9,965 bases of DNA from JABIRQ01 sp963583595 (lineage in GTDB: Bacteria > Pseudomonadota > Alphaproteobacteria > CADEGL01), in NCBI GenBank assembly GCA_963583595.1, contig CAUZWC010000099.1:1-9965 (forward strand). The letters are read 5' to 3'. The translations under genes were made by a program, and so were the position numbers. Shown piece by piece: positions 1 through 6,886 of this stretch. The notes beneath the pieces are model-generated. The model searched no databases. It had not been told where the DNA came from and saw nothing but the letters and a program-made list of their open reading frames with translations. Every line of letters begins with the position of its first letter. The stretch's first letter is position 1.

Positions 1-122
1 GGCAGGACCGCGCCGCCGACAAGCGGCGCGTCGGCCGTGCGGTCGCAGGCGGCCAGGGTTGCCAACCCGGCCGCCACCGCCAGGGTAAGAAGGCGCCGCC
101 TAGGCGTTCCCGATACGGACAA
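1..122 (-). CDS. Putative lipoprotein, N-terminal part only (cut by the window edge)
   Basis: On the minus strand a reading frame beginning with TTG at 122-120 gives a short polar start (SVSGTP), an RRR stretch, a hydrophobic run (LLTLAVAAGLATLAA) and then a cysteine followed by Asp (LAAC-D). This is a textbook type II signal peptide with lipobox, so the mature protein would be a lipid-anchored envelope protein starting at Cys27. Asp at position +2 would suggest inner-membrane retention by the enterobacterial rule, which may not hold here. No ATG or GTG lies upstream in frame near this point. TTG is chosen because GCAGGG sits about nine bases before it. It overlaps the end of acuI by 23 bp, so it is probably co-transcribed. 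Only 40 codons are visible and I do not recognise the family. Confidence 0.5.
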   Translation of the reverse strand, partial: MSVSGTPRRRLLTLAVAAGLATLAACDRTADAPLVGGAVL

Positions 123-1092
123 CGGTCCGGCCCTGCACCTGGCCCTTGAGGATGCCGTCGGCGAGACCGGGCAGATCCTCGAGCGCGACCTCGGTGATGG
201 CGCGTTCCAAAGCCTCGGCCGGGAGATCCTTCACGAGCCGGCCCCAGGCTTCGCGCCGGCGCGCGGCCGGGCACATCACCGAATCGATGCCGAGCAGGTT
301 GACCCCGCGCAGCAGGAAGGGAATGACCATGCCCGGCAGGTCTGGCCCCTGGGCAAGGCCGCAGGCGGCGACGCTGCCGCCGTATTTGAGCTGGGCCAGC
401 ACGCTGACCAGGGTCTTGCTGCCGACCGTGTCGACGGCGCCGGCGAAACGCTCGGCCAGGAGCGGCTTGGCCGGTCCTTCCGAGAAATCGGCCCGATCGG
501 CGATCGTCTTAGCGCCGAGGGCGCGCAAATAGTCGTGAGTCGATTCGCGTCCGGTCGAGGCCGCGACGTCGTAGCCGAGCTTGGCCAGGATCGCGACGGC
601 GACGCTGCCGACCCCGCCGGCCGCGCCGGTCACCAGCACCTCGCCCGAGGCGGGCGCGATGCCGTGATCCTCGAGCGCCATGACGCAGAGCATCGAGGTG
701 AAGCCGGCAGTGCCGATCGCCATGGCGCGCCGCGCATCCAACCCCTTCGGCATGGGCACCAGCCATTCGGACTTGACCCGCGCCTTCTCGGCATAGCCGC
801 CCCACCAGGCTTCGCCCACGCGCCAGCCCGTCAACAGGACGACATCGCCCGGCTTGTAGTCCGGGGCATCCGACGCCTCGACCGTGCCCGCGAAATCGAT
901 GCCGGGAATGTGCGGATAGTTGCGCACCAGCCGACCGATGCCCTTGAGGACCATGCCGTCCTTGTAGTTCAGGGTCGAATGGGTGACCCGCACGGTGACG
1001 TCGCCCTCGGGCAGACGCGACTCGTCGAGTTGCTGGATCGCACCGGCAACCTTGCCGTCATTTTCCTCGAGCACGAGGGCCTTGAAGCTCAT
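100..1092 (-). CDS. acuI: AcuI/YhdH-family NADPH-dependent acryloyl-CoA reductase (MDR quinone-oxidoreductase family)
   Basis: This 330-residue protein is the usual length for the AcuI/YhdH group of zinc-free medium-chain reductases, which reduce acryloyl-CoA to propionyl-CoA with NADPH in the cytoplasm. Visible signatures are the GroES-like N-terminal domain with LNYKDGMVLKG (41-51) and the HIPGIDFAGTVE stretch (61-72), the family's GWRVGEAWWGGYAE segment (89-102), the Rossmann motif GAAGGVGS (156-163), and ASTGRESTHDYLRALGA (178-194), typical of NADPH-using members. No structural-zinc cysteine cluster is seen. A good ribosome site (GGAG five bases before the ATG) fixes the start. It lies 34 bp downstream of the thiolase on the same strand, probably in one transcript. 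Acryloyl-CoA detoxification during propionate, 3-hydroxypropionate or DMSP metabolism is the family role. The true substrate here is inferred. Confidence 0.9.
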   Translation of the reverse strand: MSFKALVLEENDGKVAGAIQQLDESRLPEGDVTVRVTHSTLNYKDGMVLKGIGRLVRNYPHIPGIDFAGTVEASDAPDYKPGDVVLLTGWRVGEAWWGGYAEKARVKSEWLVPMPKGLDARRAMAIGTAGFTSMLCVMALEDHGIAPASGEVLVTGAAGGVGSVAVAILAKLGYDVAASTGRESTHDYLRALGAKTIADRADFSEGPAKPLLAERFAGAVDTVGSKTLVSVLAQLKYGGSVAACGLAQGPDLPGMVIPFLLRGVNLLGIDSVMCPAARRREAWGRLVKDLPAEALERAITEVALEDLPGLADGILKGQVQGRTVVRIGNA

Positions 1093-1096
1093 ACCG

Positions 1097-1101
1097 TCTC
1101 C
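1097..1101 (-). promoter_or_regulatory. Ribosome binding site of acuI
   Basis: The minus strand reads GGAGACGGT immediately before the ATG at 1092. The GGAG core at 1098-1101 is five bases from the start. It lies in the 34 bp gap after the thiolase stop, so acuI is translated from its own site and not by stop-start coupling. Confidence 0.65.
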
Positions 1102-1126
1102 GATTTGGATGTCGTCGCCCGGCGCC

Positions 1127-2293
1127 TTAGCGCAAGGGCTCGATGATACTGCACATATTGGCGACGCCGGCGCCGCCCATGTTGAAAATCCCGGCGAGGG
1201 ACGCGCCCTCGATCTGAATGCCGCCGGCCTCGCCGCTCACCTGCATGGCCTGCAGGACATGCATCGAAACGCCGGTCGCGCCGATCGGATGGCCCTTGGA
1301 TTTGAGCCCGCCCGAGGCGTTCACGGGCAGACGGCCGTCCTTGGCAGTCCAACCCTCCTCGATCGCCCGGTAGCCCTGGCCCGGCTCAGTCAGGCCCATG
1401 GCCTCGTATTGCATCAGCTCGGCGATGGTGAAGCAGTCATGGGTCTCGACGACATCGAGGTCTTCGACCGTCACGCCCGCCTCGTCGAAAGCCTGGCTCC
1501 AGGCGCGCGCCGCGCCGTCGAAAAAGGTCATGTCGCGCCGGCTCATCGGGAAGAAATCGGTGACATGTTGTGCCGCGCGGAACACCACCGCCTTCTTCAT
1601 GGCCATCGCCGTCTCGACATCGGCCAGCACGACAGCGGCCGCCCCGTCGGTAACCAGGGAACAGTCGGTGCGCTTCAGCGGCGGCGCGACGAAGGGGTTC
1701 TTCTCCGACGGCTGCAGGCAGAACTCGTAGCTGAGTTCCTTCTGCATATGGGCCAGCGGATTGAAGGTACCGTTCTTGTGATTCTTCGCCGCGATCCGAG
1801 CCAGGGCCTGACTCTGGTCGCCATGGCGCTGGAAATAGAGATTGGCGATATGGCCGAAGACACCCGCGAAACTGTCGTAGGTCTCGGCCTCTTCCTTCAC
1901 GTAGCTGCCCTTGGTCAGGATCGCGCCCATCTCCGGGCCGGGCACATGGGTCATCTTCTCGACCCCGACGACCAGGACGATGCGCGCCTTGCCGGCGGCA
2001 ATGGCGTTGAGGCCCTGATAGATCGCGGCCGTGCCGGTGGCGCAGGCATTCTCGACCCTGGTCACGGGCTTATAGCGCAGGTCGTCATCGGCCTGGAGAA
2101 CCAGGGCGCCGGGGAACTCCTGCTTGCACATCCCGGCATTCAGCAGACCGACGAAAATCTCGTCGACATCCTTGGCCGGCACGTCCGCATCCTGGAGCGC
2201 GTCGCGCGCCACCCGAACGATCATGGACTCGTAATCGTCATCCGCGTGCTTGCCGAAGGGCATATGCGCCCAACCGATCATGCAGCCCGTCAT
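1127..2293 (-). CDS. SCP-x/SCP2-type thiolase (acetyl-CoA acyltransferase-like)
   Basis: This 388-residue thiolase-fold protein would catalyse CoA-dependent cleavage or condensation of a beta-ketoacyl-CoA. The nucleophilic cysteine is C84 in VENACATGTAA. The active-site loops HDCF (285-288) and KGHPIGATG (333-341) carry the catalytic histidines and a second cysteine, C287. As in SCP-x-type thiolases, the C-terminal CxG cysteine of classical degradative thiolases is absent and the end reads NMGGAGVANM, so C287 of HDCF is the likely acid/base residue. Length and both ends look complete. No C-terminal sterol-carrier domain or neighbouring DUF35 OB-fold partner is visible. The ATG is supported by a strong GGAGAAGA site. 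It is the first gene of the thiolase-acuI pair. Substrate chain length cannot be read from sequence; automatic names such as acetyl-CoA acetyltransferase are broader than the evidence. Confidence 0.9.
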   Translation of the reverse strand: MTGCMIGWAHMPFGKHADDDYESMIVRVARDALQDADVPAKDVDEIFVGLLNAGMCKQEFPGALVLQADDDLRYKPVTRVENACATGTAAIYQGLNAIAAGKARIVLVVGVEKMTHVPGPEMGAILTKGSYVKEEAETYDSFAGVFGHIANLYFQRHGDQSQALARIAAKNHKNGTFNPLAHMQKELSYEFCLQPSEKNPFVAPPLKRTDCSLVTDGAAAVVLADVETAMAMKKAVVFRAAQHVTDFFPMSRRDMTFFDGAARAWSQAFDEAGVTVEDLDVVETHDCFTIAELMQYEAMGLTEPGQGYRAIEEGWTAKDGRLPVNASGGLKSKGHPIGATGVSMHVLQAMQVSGEAGGIQIEGASLAGIFNMGGAGVANMCSIIEPLR

Positions 2294-2297
2294 GGCT

Positions 2298-2305
2298 TCT
2301 TCTCC
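2298..2305 (-). promoter_or_regulatory. Ribosome binding site of the thiolase gene
   Basis: The minus strand reads GGAGAAGA, ending four bases before the ATG at 2293, with the GGAG core eight bases upstream. This is the strongest Shine-Dalgarno match seen in the window and supports this start over alternatives. Confidence 0.7.
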
Positions 2306-2397
2306 AGGCAGAACTTCTCCACTCGCTGGCCGGAACCCGCCGCTAGACGCGGACCTTAGCAGAGCCTCCGAATTTTCGTAAGCAGCCAGCTAAGCCC
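2306..2397. other. Short intergenic stretch between the divergent thiolase and usg-side genes
   Basis: About 90 bp separate the thiolase ribosome site from the first possible plus-strand start at 2398; up to 246 bp if usg at 2540 is the first real gene. It is clearly more AT-rich than the flanks around 2371-2435, as expected of a divergent promoter region. I could not find a convincing -35/-10 pair on either strand. A weak inverted repeat (CTTAGC at 2355-2360 and GCTAAG at 2389-2394) is present, but it is short enough to be chance. Confidence 0.35.
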
Positions 2398-2535
2398 ATG
2401 AGTGCCAAACAAAATTCTTGCCCGGAAAAATCAAACGGCGGTTTACCAGACCCTGGCGGCGTCAAAAACAAGGGGCGCAAACCGCGCGAATGGCGGAGGC
2501 CGCTCTCCTCGCCGGACTATCAGGGTGGTGACTGA
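2398..2535 (+). CDS. Possible small ORF of 45 residues upstream of usg (unrecognised)
   Basis: An ATG at 2398 opens a 45-codon frame ending in TGA at 2533-2535, four bases before the usg ATG. The product is small, polar and basic, with Gly/Pro-rich stretches and the tail KPREWRRPLSSPDYQGGD. It has no hydrophobic segment and no motif I can name. Only a weak ribosome site is visible before the ATG. Third-position GC is moderate, lower than in the window's firm genes, which argues against a conserved gene. Close coupling to usg is the main point in favour. It could equally be the untranslated leader of usg. Confidence 0.25.
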   Translation: MSAKQNSCPEKSNGGLPDPGGVKNKGRKPREWRRPLSSPDYQGGD

Positions 2536-2539
2536 ATCC

Positions 2540-2770
2540 ATGACCCCGACGACACCAAATCTGGATTGGCGGATGACAACGGCGCAGATCCTCTACCGGA
2601 TGCCCGATCACCCGGAAATCCTGCAAACTTTCATCTGGCAGCAGTTCGATCTGGCACCGGAATTTCCCAAGCTGCACGACTTCCTCGATTTCTGGCGGTG
2701 CTCGCTGGACGGGCCTCTCCATACCGCGACGGTCGTCCAGAGCCGCCCCTGCTCTCCCTGCCGCGCCTGA
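2540..2770 (+). pseudogene. usg: Usg-family protein gene, 3' end lost and replaced by glycosyltransferase sequence
   Basis: From the ATG at 2540 the frame gives 76 residues. The stretch from TTAQILYRMPDHPEILQ through FIWQQFDLAP, FPKLHDFLDFW and LDGPLHTATV follows the Usg family (PF06233), small alphaproteobacterial proteins of unknown function named after an ORF beside trpF in Caulobacter. Family members normally continue with about 15-20 more residues. Here similarity ends near base 2735, and the remaining 11 or so codons (to TGA at 2768-2770) are a different frame of glycosyltransferase DNA. The core may still be made with a foreign tail, so this could be a functional truncated gene rather than a dead one. 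A GTG at 2528 is an alternative start. AGGG at 2522-2525 is a weak ribosome site. Confidence 0.7.
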
Positions 2771-3329
2771 TGGGCACGACGGACGAGACGATCCCCGCCG
2801 AAATTGCCTACCTGGCGGCGCCTGAGGACGCCGCCGCGCGTTGGCGCGAGCGCTTCGGCAAGGGAAAGGGCCGCAAGATCGGCCTGGTCTGGAGCGGCAA
2901 TCCGAAACATGCCAATGACCACCACCGGTCCTGCCGCCTCGCCGATATGGCGCTGCTGGCCGGGATCGAGGGCGGGCATTTTTACGCTCTCCAGATCAGC
3001 GAAGCCGCCGCGCAGGCCGATGCGCCGCCCGACGGCATGGCGATCGAGCGGCTGGACGGCAAATTGGGCGATTTCACCGAACTGGCGGGCGCCATCTCGG
3101 CATTGGACCTGATCGTGACCGTCGATACCGCGCCCGCCCATCTGGCCGGCGCCCTGGGCCGCCCGGTCTTGGACCGCTCTGCCCTTCTCGCCCGACTGGC
3201 GCTGGCAACGGGCGCGGGAAGACAACCCCTGGTATCCCGGCATGCGCCTGTTCCGTCAGGCCAGCCCCGGCCGACTGGACCGGCGTGTTCGAGCGGATGA
3301 CGGCGGGGCTCAAGGGAAACGAAGGCTAA
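2734..3329 (+). pseudogene. 3' remnant of a TPR-type glycosyltransferase (GT9/GT41-like C-terminal domain), frameshifted
   Basis: Starting inside the usg frame, frame 1 reads PEPPLLSLPRLMGTTDETIP, then RKIGLVWSGNPKHANDHHRS, FYALQIS, LGDFTELAGAISALDLIVTVDTAPAHLAGALGRPV. This is the C-terminal half of the long TPR-repeat glycosyltransferases common in Alphaproteobacteria. At about 3169 one extra base breaks the frame. Skipping it restores WTALPFSPDWRWQRAREDNP and WYPGMRLFRQASP, the family's expected ending. A second extra base at about 3269 must be skipped to give ADWTGVFERMTAGLKGNEG and the stop TAA at 3327-3329. The TPR repeats and the first part of the catalytic region are missing, with no start codon or ribosome site of its own. 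Its stop overlaps the convergent amidotransferase stop. The frameshifts could in principle be sequencing errors; the missing N-terminus could not. Confidence 0.8.
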
Positions 3330-5083
3330 GGCGCCAGGACCGCGAAGATATCGCCCTCGGCGCTGCCCCCCCGCTCGATATGATGGCGATGCCAGAGGGC
3401 ATAGAAGAGCAGGGTCCAGGCCGCGAAGCCCTCGCGCTTTCCGGTCGCGCGAAACAGACGTTCGACGGCGCCTGGGCGGCAGACCTCGGCCACCCCGGGC
3501 TGGCGCGCGACCAGTGGCCCCAGTTCCGCGCCGCGCCGCGCGATCCACTCGCCCACGGGCACGGTGAAGCCGCGCTTGGCGCTGAACGGGTCGGCCTCGG
3601 GCAGGTTCTTCTCCAGCCAGCGGCGCAGCAGCCATTTGCCCTTGCCGTCGCGCACCTTCAGCCGATCAGGCAGGCATAGGGCAAAATCGGCGACCTGGGG
3701 ATCGAGAAACGGCGTCCTGCCTTCGATAGCATGGGCCATCAGGCAGCGGTCCAGCTTCAGCAGCAGATCGTTGGGCAGCCAATCCGCCACATCGGTCGCC
3801 TGGGCAGCCTGGAGACGGCTACGATCGCCCTGTCGGGCGGCAATCTCGGCCGCCGCGAATCCGTCGCGCCAATGGCCGCCGCCGCGCAGCACGTCGAGCC
3901 CGTCGAAGATGCCGCGCATCCGCATCCCGCGCCCGCCGATCAGCCAGGGCCGCATGGCGCTGCGGTAGCGGCCATAGCCGCCGAACATCTCGTCGCCGCC
4001 CTCGCCGCTCAGGATCACCTTGACCTTGCGCGCCGCCTCGCGCGCCAGCTTGTAGGTCGGCAGCACAGCATAATCGGCCGCGGGGTCGTCCATCGCGGCG
4101 GCGACCTGGGGCAGCAGGGACCAAAAATCGGCTTCCTCGAAACTCACCTCGACATGCTCGGCCCCGACCGCGCGGGCAACCACCCGGGCATGGTCGCGCT
4201 CGTCCGTCACCGCGGTTCCCGGAAAGCCGATCGTATAGGCGCGCACGGAGCGTTCGTTGAGACGCGCCATGGCGGCCAGAAGGGCCGAGGAATCGACGCC
4301 GCCCGAAAGGAACATGCCGTAGGGCACGTCGGACCGCTGATGGACCGCGACACTGTCCAGAAGGATCCGGTCCAGTTCAGCCAGGGCCTCGTCCTCGCCG
4401 ATGCGGCACGGCGGGCCCGCCGGCAGGGCCTGGCGCAGCCGGCGCTCGACCACCTTGCCCCGGGAGACGACCAGCGCCTCGCCCGGACGCAGGCGCGTGA
4501 TGCCGGTGAAGGGGGTTTGCTCGCCGGTCGTGAACTGAAGCTGGAGCAATTCGTCGCGCGCTTTCGTATCGACCGCCGGTTCGACCAAGCCGGCGACGAG
4601 AAAGGCATGGGGTTCGGAGGCAAAGGCGAAGAATTGCTCGGTCCGCAACAGATAAAGCGGCTTGATGCCGAAGGGATCGCGGGCCAGCAGCAGGCGGCCC
4701 TCGGTCGGGTCGTGCAGGGCGATCGTGTACATGCCGCGCAGCCGGTCGAGGAAAGCCAGCCCTTCGCGCCGGAACAGATGGAGCGGCGGCTCGCAATCGC
4801 TGGCTGTGGCGAAGGCGACATCCGCCATATCCTGGCGAAGTTCGACGTAGTTATAGATCTCGCCATTGGCCACGAGGGCGGCGCCGCGCGGCTCATAGAG
4901 CGGCTGGTCCCCGGTCGCGAGATCGATGATGGCGAGGCGCATCTGCGCCATCGCCAGATCGCCCTGGCGGTAATCGCCGCGCCCGTCGGGCCCGCGATGG
5001 GCGATCGATTCGGCCATGAGATCGATCAGACCGACCGGCGGTGCGCTGCCATCCAGGCTCATCAATCCTACGATGCCGCACAT
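3326..5083 (-). CDS. asnB: Glutamine-hydrolysing asparagine synthase-like amidotransferase
   Basis: This is a 585-residue class II amidotransferase with both domains intact. The N-terminal glutaminase has the nucleophile Cys2 (MCGIVG), HRGPDG (29-34), MRLAIIDL (48-55), NGEIYNY (73-79) and SDCE (95-98). The C-terminal synthetase has the PP-loop FLSGGVDSS (258-266), SGEGGDEMFGGY (359-370), GRTPFLDP (455-462) and KRGFTVPVGEW (503-513). Family chemistry is ATP-dependent transfer of glutamine ammonia to a carboxylate, classically aspartate to asparagine. It is the last gene of the glycosyltransferase operon; its ATG overlaps the stop of the preceding gene (TGATG) and it lacks its own clear ribosome site. 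Related genes in O-antigen and exopolysaccharide clusters are linked to amidation of uronic acids, so a glycan-modifying role is a fair inference. Plain asparagine synthesis cannot be excluded. Confidence 0.92.
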   Translation of the reverse strand: MCGIVGLMSLDGSAPPVGLIDLMAESIAHRGPDGRGDYRQGDLAMAQMRLAIIDLATGDQPLYEPRGAALVANGEIYNYVELRQDMADVAFATASDCEPPLHLFRREGLAFLDRLRGMYTIALHDPTEGRLLLARDPFGIKPLYLLRTEQFFAFASEPHAFLVAGLVEPAVDTKARDELLQLQFTTGEQTPFTGITRLRPGEALVVSRGKVVERRLRQALPAGPPCRIGEDEALAELDRILLDSVAVHQRSDVPYGMFLSGGVDSSALLAAMARLNERSVRAYTIGFPGTAVTDERDHARVVARAVGAEHVEVSFEEADFWSLLPQVAAAMDDPAADYAVLPTYKLAREAARKVKVILSGEGGDEMFGGYGRYRSAMRPWLIGGRGMRMRGIFDGLDVLRGGGHWRDGFAAAEIAARQGDRSRLQAAQATDVADWLPNDLLLKLDRCLMAHAIEGRTPFLDPQVADFALCLPDRLKVRDGKGKWLLRRWLEKNLPEADPFSAKRGFTVPVGEWIARRGAELGPLVARQPGVAEVCRPGAVERLFRATGKREGFAAWTLLFYALWHRHHIERGGSAEGDIFAVLAP

Positions 5084-6108
5084 CAGGCACGAATCCGGTC
5101 GAAGAAGTCGAGATAGCGGGCGACGACCGCGGCCTCGGTAAATTCCCCCTCGTAAGCGGCGCGCCCACCGCCGACCAGATCGGCGCGCAGATCCGCCGAG
5201 CCGATGACCCGTGCCAGCGCGGCGATCAAGGCCGGCGCATCGTCGATATTGACGAGCAGCCCGCTGGCCTCGTCCGCGATCAGGGAAGCCGGACCGGCGC
5301 TGCGCGTGGCCACGACCGGACGGTCATGCGCCCAGCCCTCGATGACGACATTGCCCAGGGGTTCGTGCCGCGAGGAACAGACCAGGATATCGGCGGCGGC
5401 GAGCAGGGCCGGCATGTCGTGGCGCCAGCCCAGAAAGCGCAACCGGCTATCGACGCCGAGAGTCCGAGCCTGCGCTTCGAGTTCGGCGCGCAACGGCCCC
5501 TCGCCCGCGATCCACAGCCAAGCGGTGGGCAGCGCCGCCAGGGCCGCAATCAAGGTATCGAAAGCCTTATTGACGTGAAGACGGCCCAGAGCCAGCAGCA
5601 GGGGCGCGTCGGTGGGCGTCTCGAACTCGGCACGGTCGATGGCGGGCGCTGGCGTGGCCTCGACGAAATTCGGCAGGTAATGGGTGCGCTCGGCCGGCCA
5701 GCCCGCTTTCACGAGATAATCGGCGATGTCCTGAGTATTGCCGACCAGATGATCGCAATGGCGGAAATACTTGAGGTCGTAATAGCCGCCCAGGCGGGCC
5801 GCGAGGACATGCCTGCCACGCGGGCAGAAACGCGCACCCCGACTCATCCAGCCCAGGACGATATCGGGATCGAAGGCATTGATCTGGCGCCGCAGGGCGC
5901 GGGAGGTGGCGAAGTCGAGCCGCCCACCGAAGCTGAGCTGGATGGGCTCGATCCCCGCGTCGCGCAGGCGTCCGGCACGGCCGGCGTCGCGGCGGATGAC
6001 GATGCGCTGTTCGACGCCCGCCCGGTCCAGGGCCAGGGCCAGCCGTTCGAAAAAGGCCTCGGCGCCCCCCAGATGTGCGCCGGCCATGGCTTGAAGCAGC
6101 CGGGTCAT
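5083..6108 (-). CDS. GT4-family glycosyltransferase (GT-B fold), surface glycan assembly
   Basis: The product has 341 residues. The N-terminal half has the glycine-rich acceptor loop AHLGGAEAFFERL (11-23), seen in many GT4 enzymes. The C-terminal donor domain has LLALGRLHVNKAFDTLIAAL (171-190), WIAGEGPLRAELE (199-211), RFLGWRHDMPALLAAADILV (224-243) and the EX7E motif E249-E257 within SRHEPLGNVVIEGWA. It is a retaining sugar transferase using a nucleotide sugar at the cytoplasmic face of the inner membrane. The frame is open up to 6234, but the ATG at 6108 starts exactly at the first beta strand (MTRLLQAMAGAHLGG) and overlaps the upstream stop as ATGA, so it is preferred over any longer start. 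Donor and acceptor sugars cannot be assigned from sequence. Its last bases overlap the asnB start. Confidence 0.9.
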   Translation of the reverse strand: MTRLLQAMAGAHLGGAEAFFERLALALDRAGVEQRIVIRRDAGRAGRLRDAGIEPIQLSFGGRLDFATSRALRRQINAFDPDIVLGWMSRGARFCPRGRHVLAARLGGYYDLKYFRHCDHLVGNTQDIADYLVKAGWPAERTHYLPNFVEATPAPAIDRAEFETPTDAPLLLALGRLHVNKAFDTLIAALAALPTAWLWIAGEGPLRAELEAQARTLGVDSRLRFLGWRHDMPALLAAADILVCSSRHEPLGNVVIEGWAHDRPVVATRSAGPASLIADEASGLLVNIDDAPALIAALARVIGSADLRADLVGGGRAAYEGEFTEAAVVARYLDFFDRIRA

Positions 6109-6884
6109 CGGGCTTTCGCCCCGGTCGGCTCCAGCTTGGCCTTGAGATGTGAGACCAGCGGATAGAGCGCGGCGAAAATGGCGATCAGCAGGCCGTAGCC
6201 GCCCTCGCGATAGCCCTTGCGCCGGACATAGCATTTAAAGAAACGCGAGAAGACGCGCCGTAGATTGCCCGCGAGAGAGCCGACCTCGCCCCGGGCGCGC
6301 AAATCGTCCGCCCGCGCCGTGGTGTAGCGGTCGAAGCGCCGGATCATGTCCGAAATATCCCGGTCGACATGGTGTCGCAGCGGTTTGGTCAGGCGGCGCT
6401 TCGGGCCCTGGAGATGAACCTTGGGATGGACGCGTTGATTGCTCCACCGCTTCGCCCCACGCGAGAACAGGCGCGGTGCGGCGCTGGTGCCCCAGGACGC
6501 GCCCCAACCATGGCGCACCAGTCGGTCGCCGACATAATTATCGACCGGCACCAGAAAATATCCCGGCGCGGTGGCGGCGATGGTCGCGCGGATTTCCGCG
6601 CCCAATTCGGGCGAGGCCCGCTCGTCGGCATCGACTTCGAGGATCCAGTCGCCTGCGCAGATATCGATGCCGGCATGGCGGCGCGGACCCTCGATCTCCC
6701 AGGCGCCTTCGACCAGACGATCCGTGAAGCGCGCGGCAATCTCGCGCGAGCGGTCGCTGCAGCGGTCGAGAACGACGACGATCTCGTCGGCAAAATCCAG
6801 GGTCGCGAGGCAATCGGCGAGCTGCGCTTCCTCGTCATGGACCACGACGAGGGCGGAAAGCCGGGGGCCGTCGGCCAGCCCCAC
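6105..6884 (-). CDS. GT2-family glycosyltransferase, WaaE/KdtX-like (LPS core)
   Basis: The product has 259 residues from the GTG at 6884. It has a GT-A fold: LSALVVVHDEEAQLADCLATL (9-29), DEIVVVLDRCSDRS (33-46), and the nucleotide-sugar/metal motif EVDADE (83-88). The middle (WSNQRVHPKV, 147-156) and the C-terminal segment RRKGYREGGYGLLIAIFAALY (221-241) match the WaaE/KdtX group. That group adds a beta-linked glucose to the first inner-core heptose in enterobacteria; the sugar here is inferred only. The C-terminal amphipathic or hydrophobic stretch suggests membrane association. Start choice: GTG at 6884 lies two bases after the GT9 stop with GAGG about ten bases upstream. A second GTG at 6917, preceded by AGGAATT, would add 11 residues and overlap GT9 by 31 bp. 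The shorter form better fits the tight spacing elsewhere in the operon. Confidence 0.87.
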   Translation of the reverse strand: MGLADGPRLSALVVVHDEEAQLADCLATLDFADEIVVVLDRCSDRSREIAARFTDRLVEGAWEIEGPRRHAGIDICAGDWILEVDADERASPELGAEIRATIAATAPGYFLVPVDNYVGDRLVRHGWGASWGTSAAPRLFSRGAKRWSNQRVHPKVHLQGPKRRLTKPLRHHVDRDISDMIRRFDRYTTARADDLRARGEVGSLAGNLRRVFSRFFKCYVRRKGYREGGYGLLIAIFAALYPLVSHLKAKLEPTGAKAR

Positions 6885-6886
6885 GC

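Noticed and set aside
37..1146. Long plus-strand open frames opposite acuI, the thiolase, the amidotransferase and the glycosyltransferases (for example 37-1146, 983-2359, 3731-5116, 5041-6165, 6983-8095)
   Set aside because: They lie antisense to genes with clear family motifs, have low-complexity Arg/Ala/Gly/His-rich products and no recognisable domains. High-GC coding DNA commonly leaves the opposite strand open.
2355..2394. Inverted repeat CTTAGC ... GCTAAG upstream of the thiolase as an operator
   Set aside because: The arms are only 6 bp, 28 bases apart, with no match to a binding site I know. Such repeats are expected by chance.
3160..3280. Programmed frameshifting in the TPR-glycosyltransferase remnant
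   Set aside because: The two sites lack slippery heptamers or an obvious stimulatory structure, the gene also lacks its N-terminus, and family members are read in a single frame. Decay or sequencing error is simpler.
5083..6234. Longer start for the second GT4 gene at 6234
   Set aside because: The extra 42 residues overlap the GT2 coding region, have no family similarity, and the ATG at 6108 gives a standard N-terminus with ATGA coupling.
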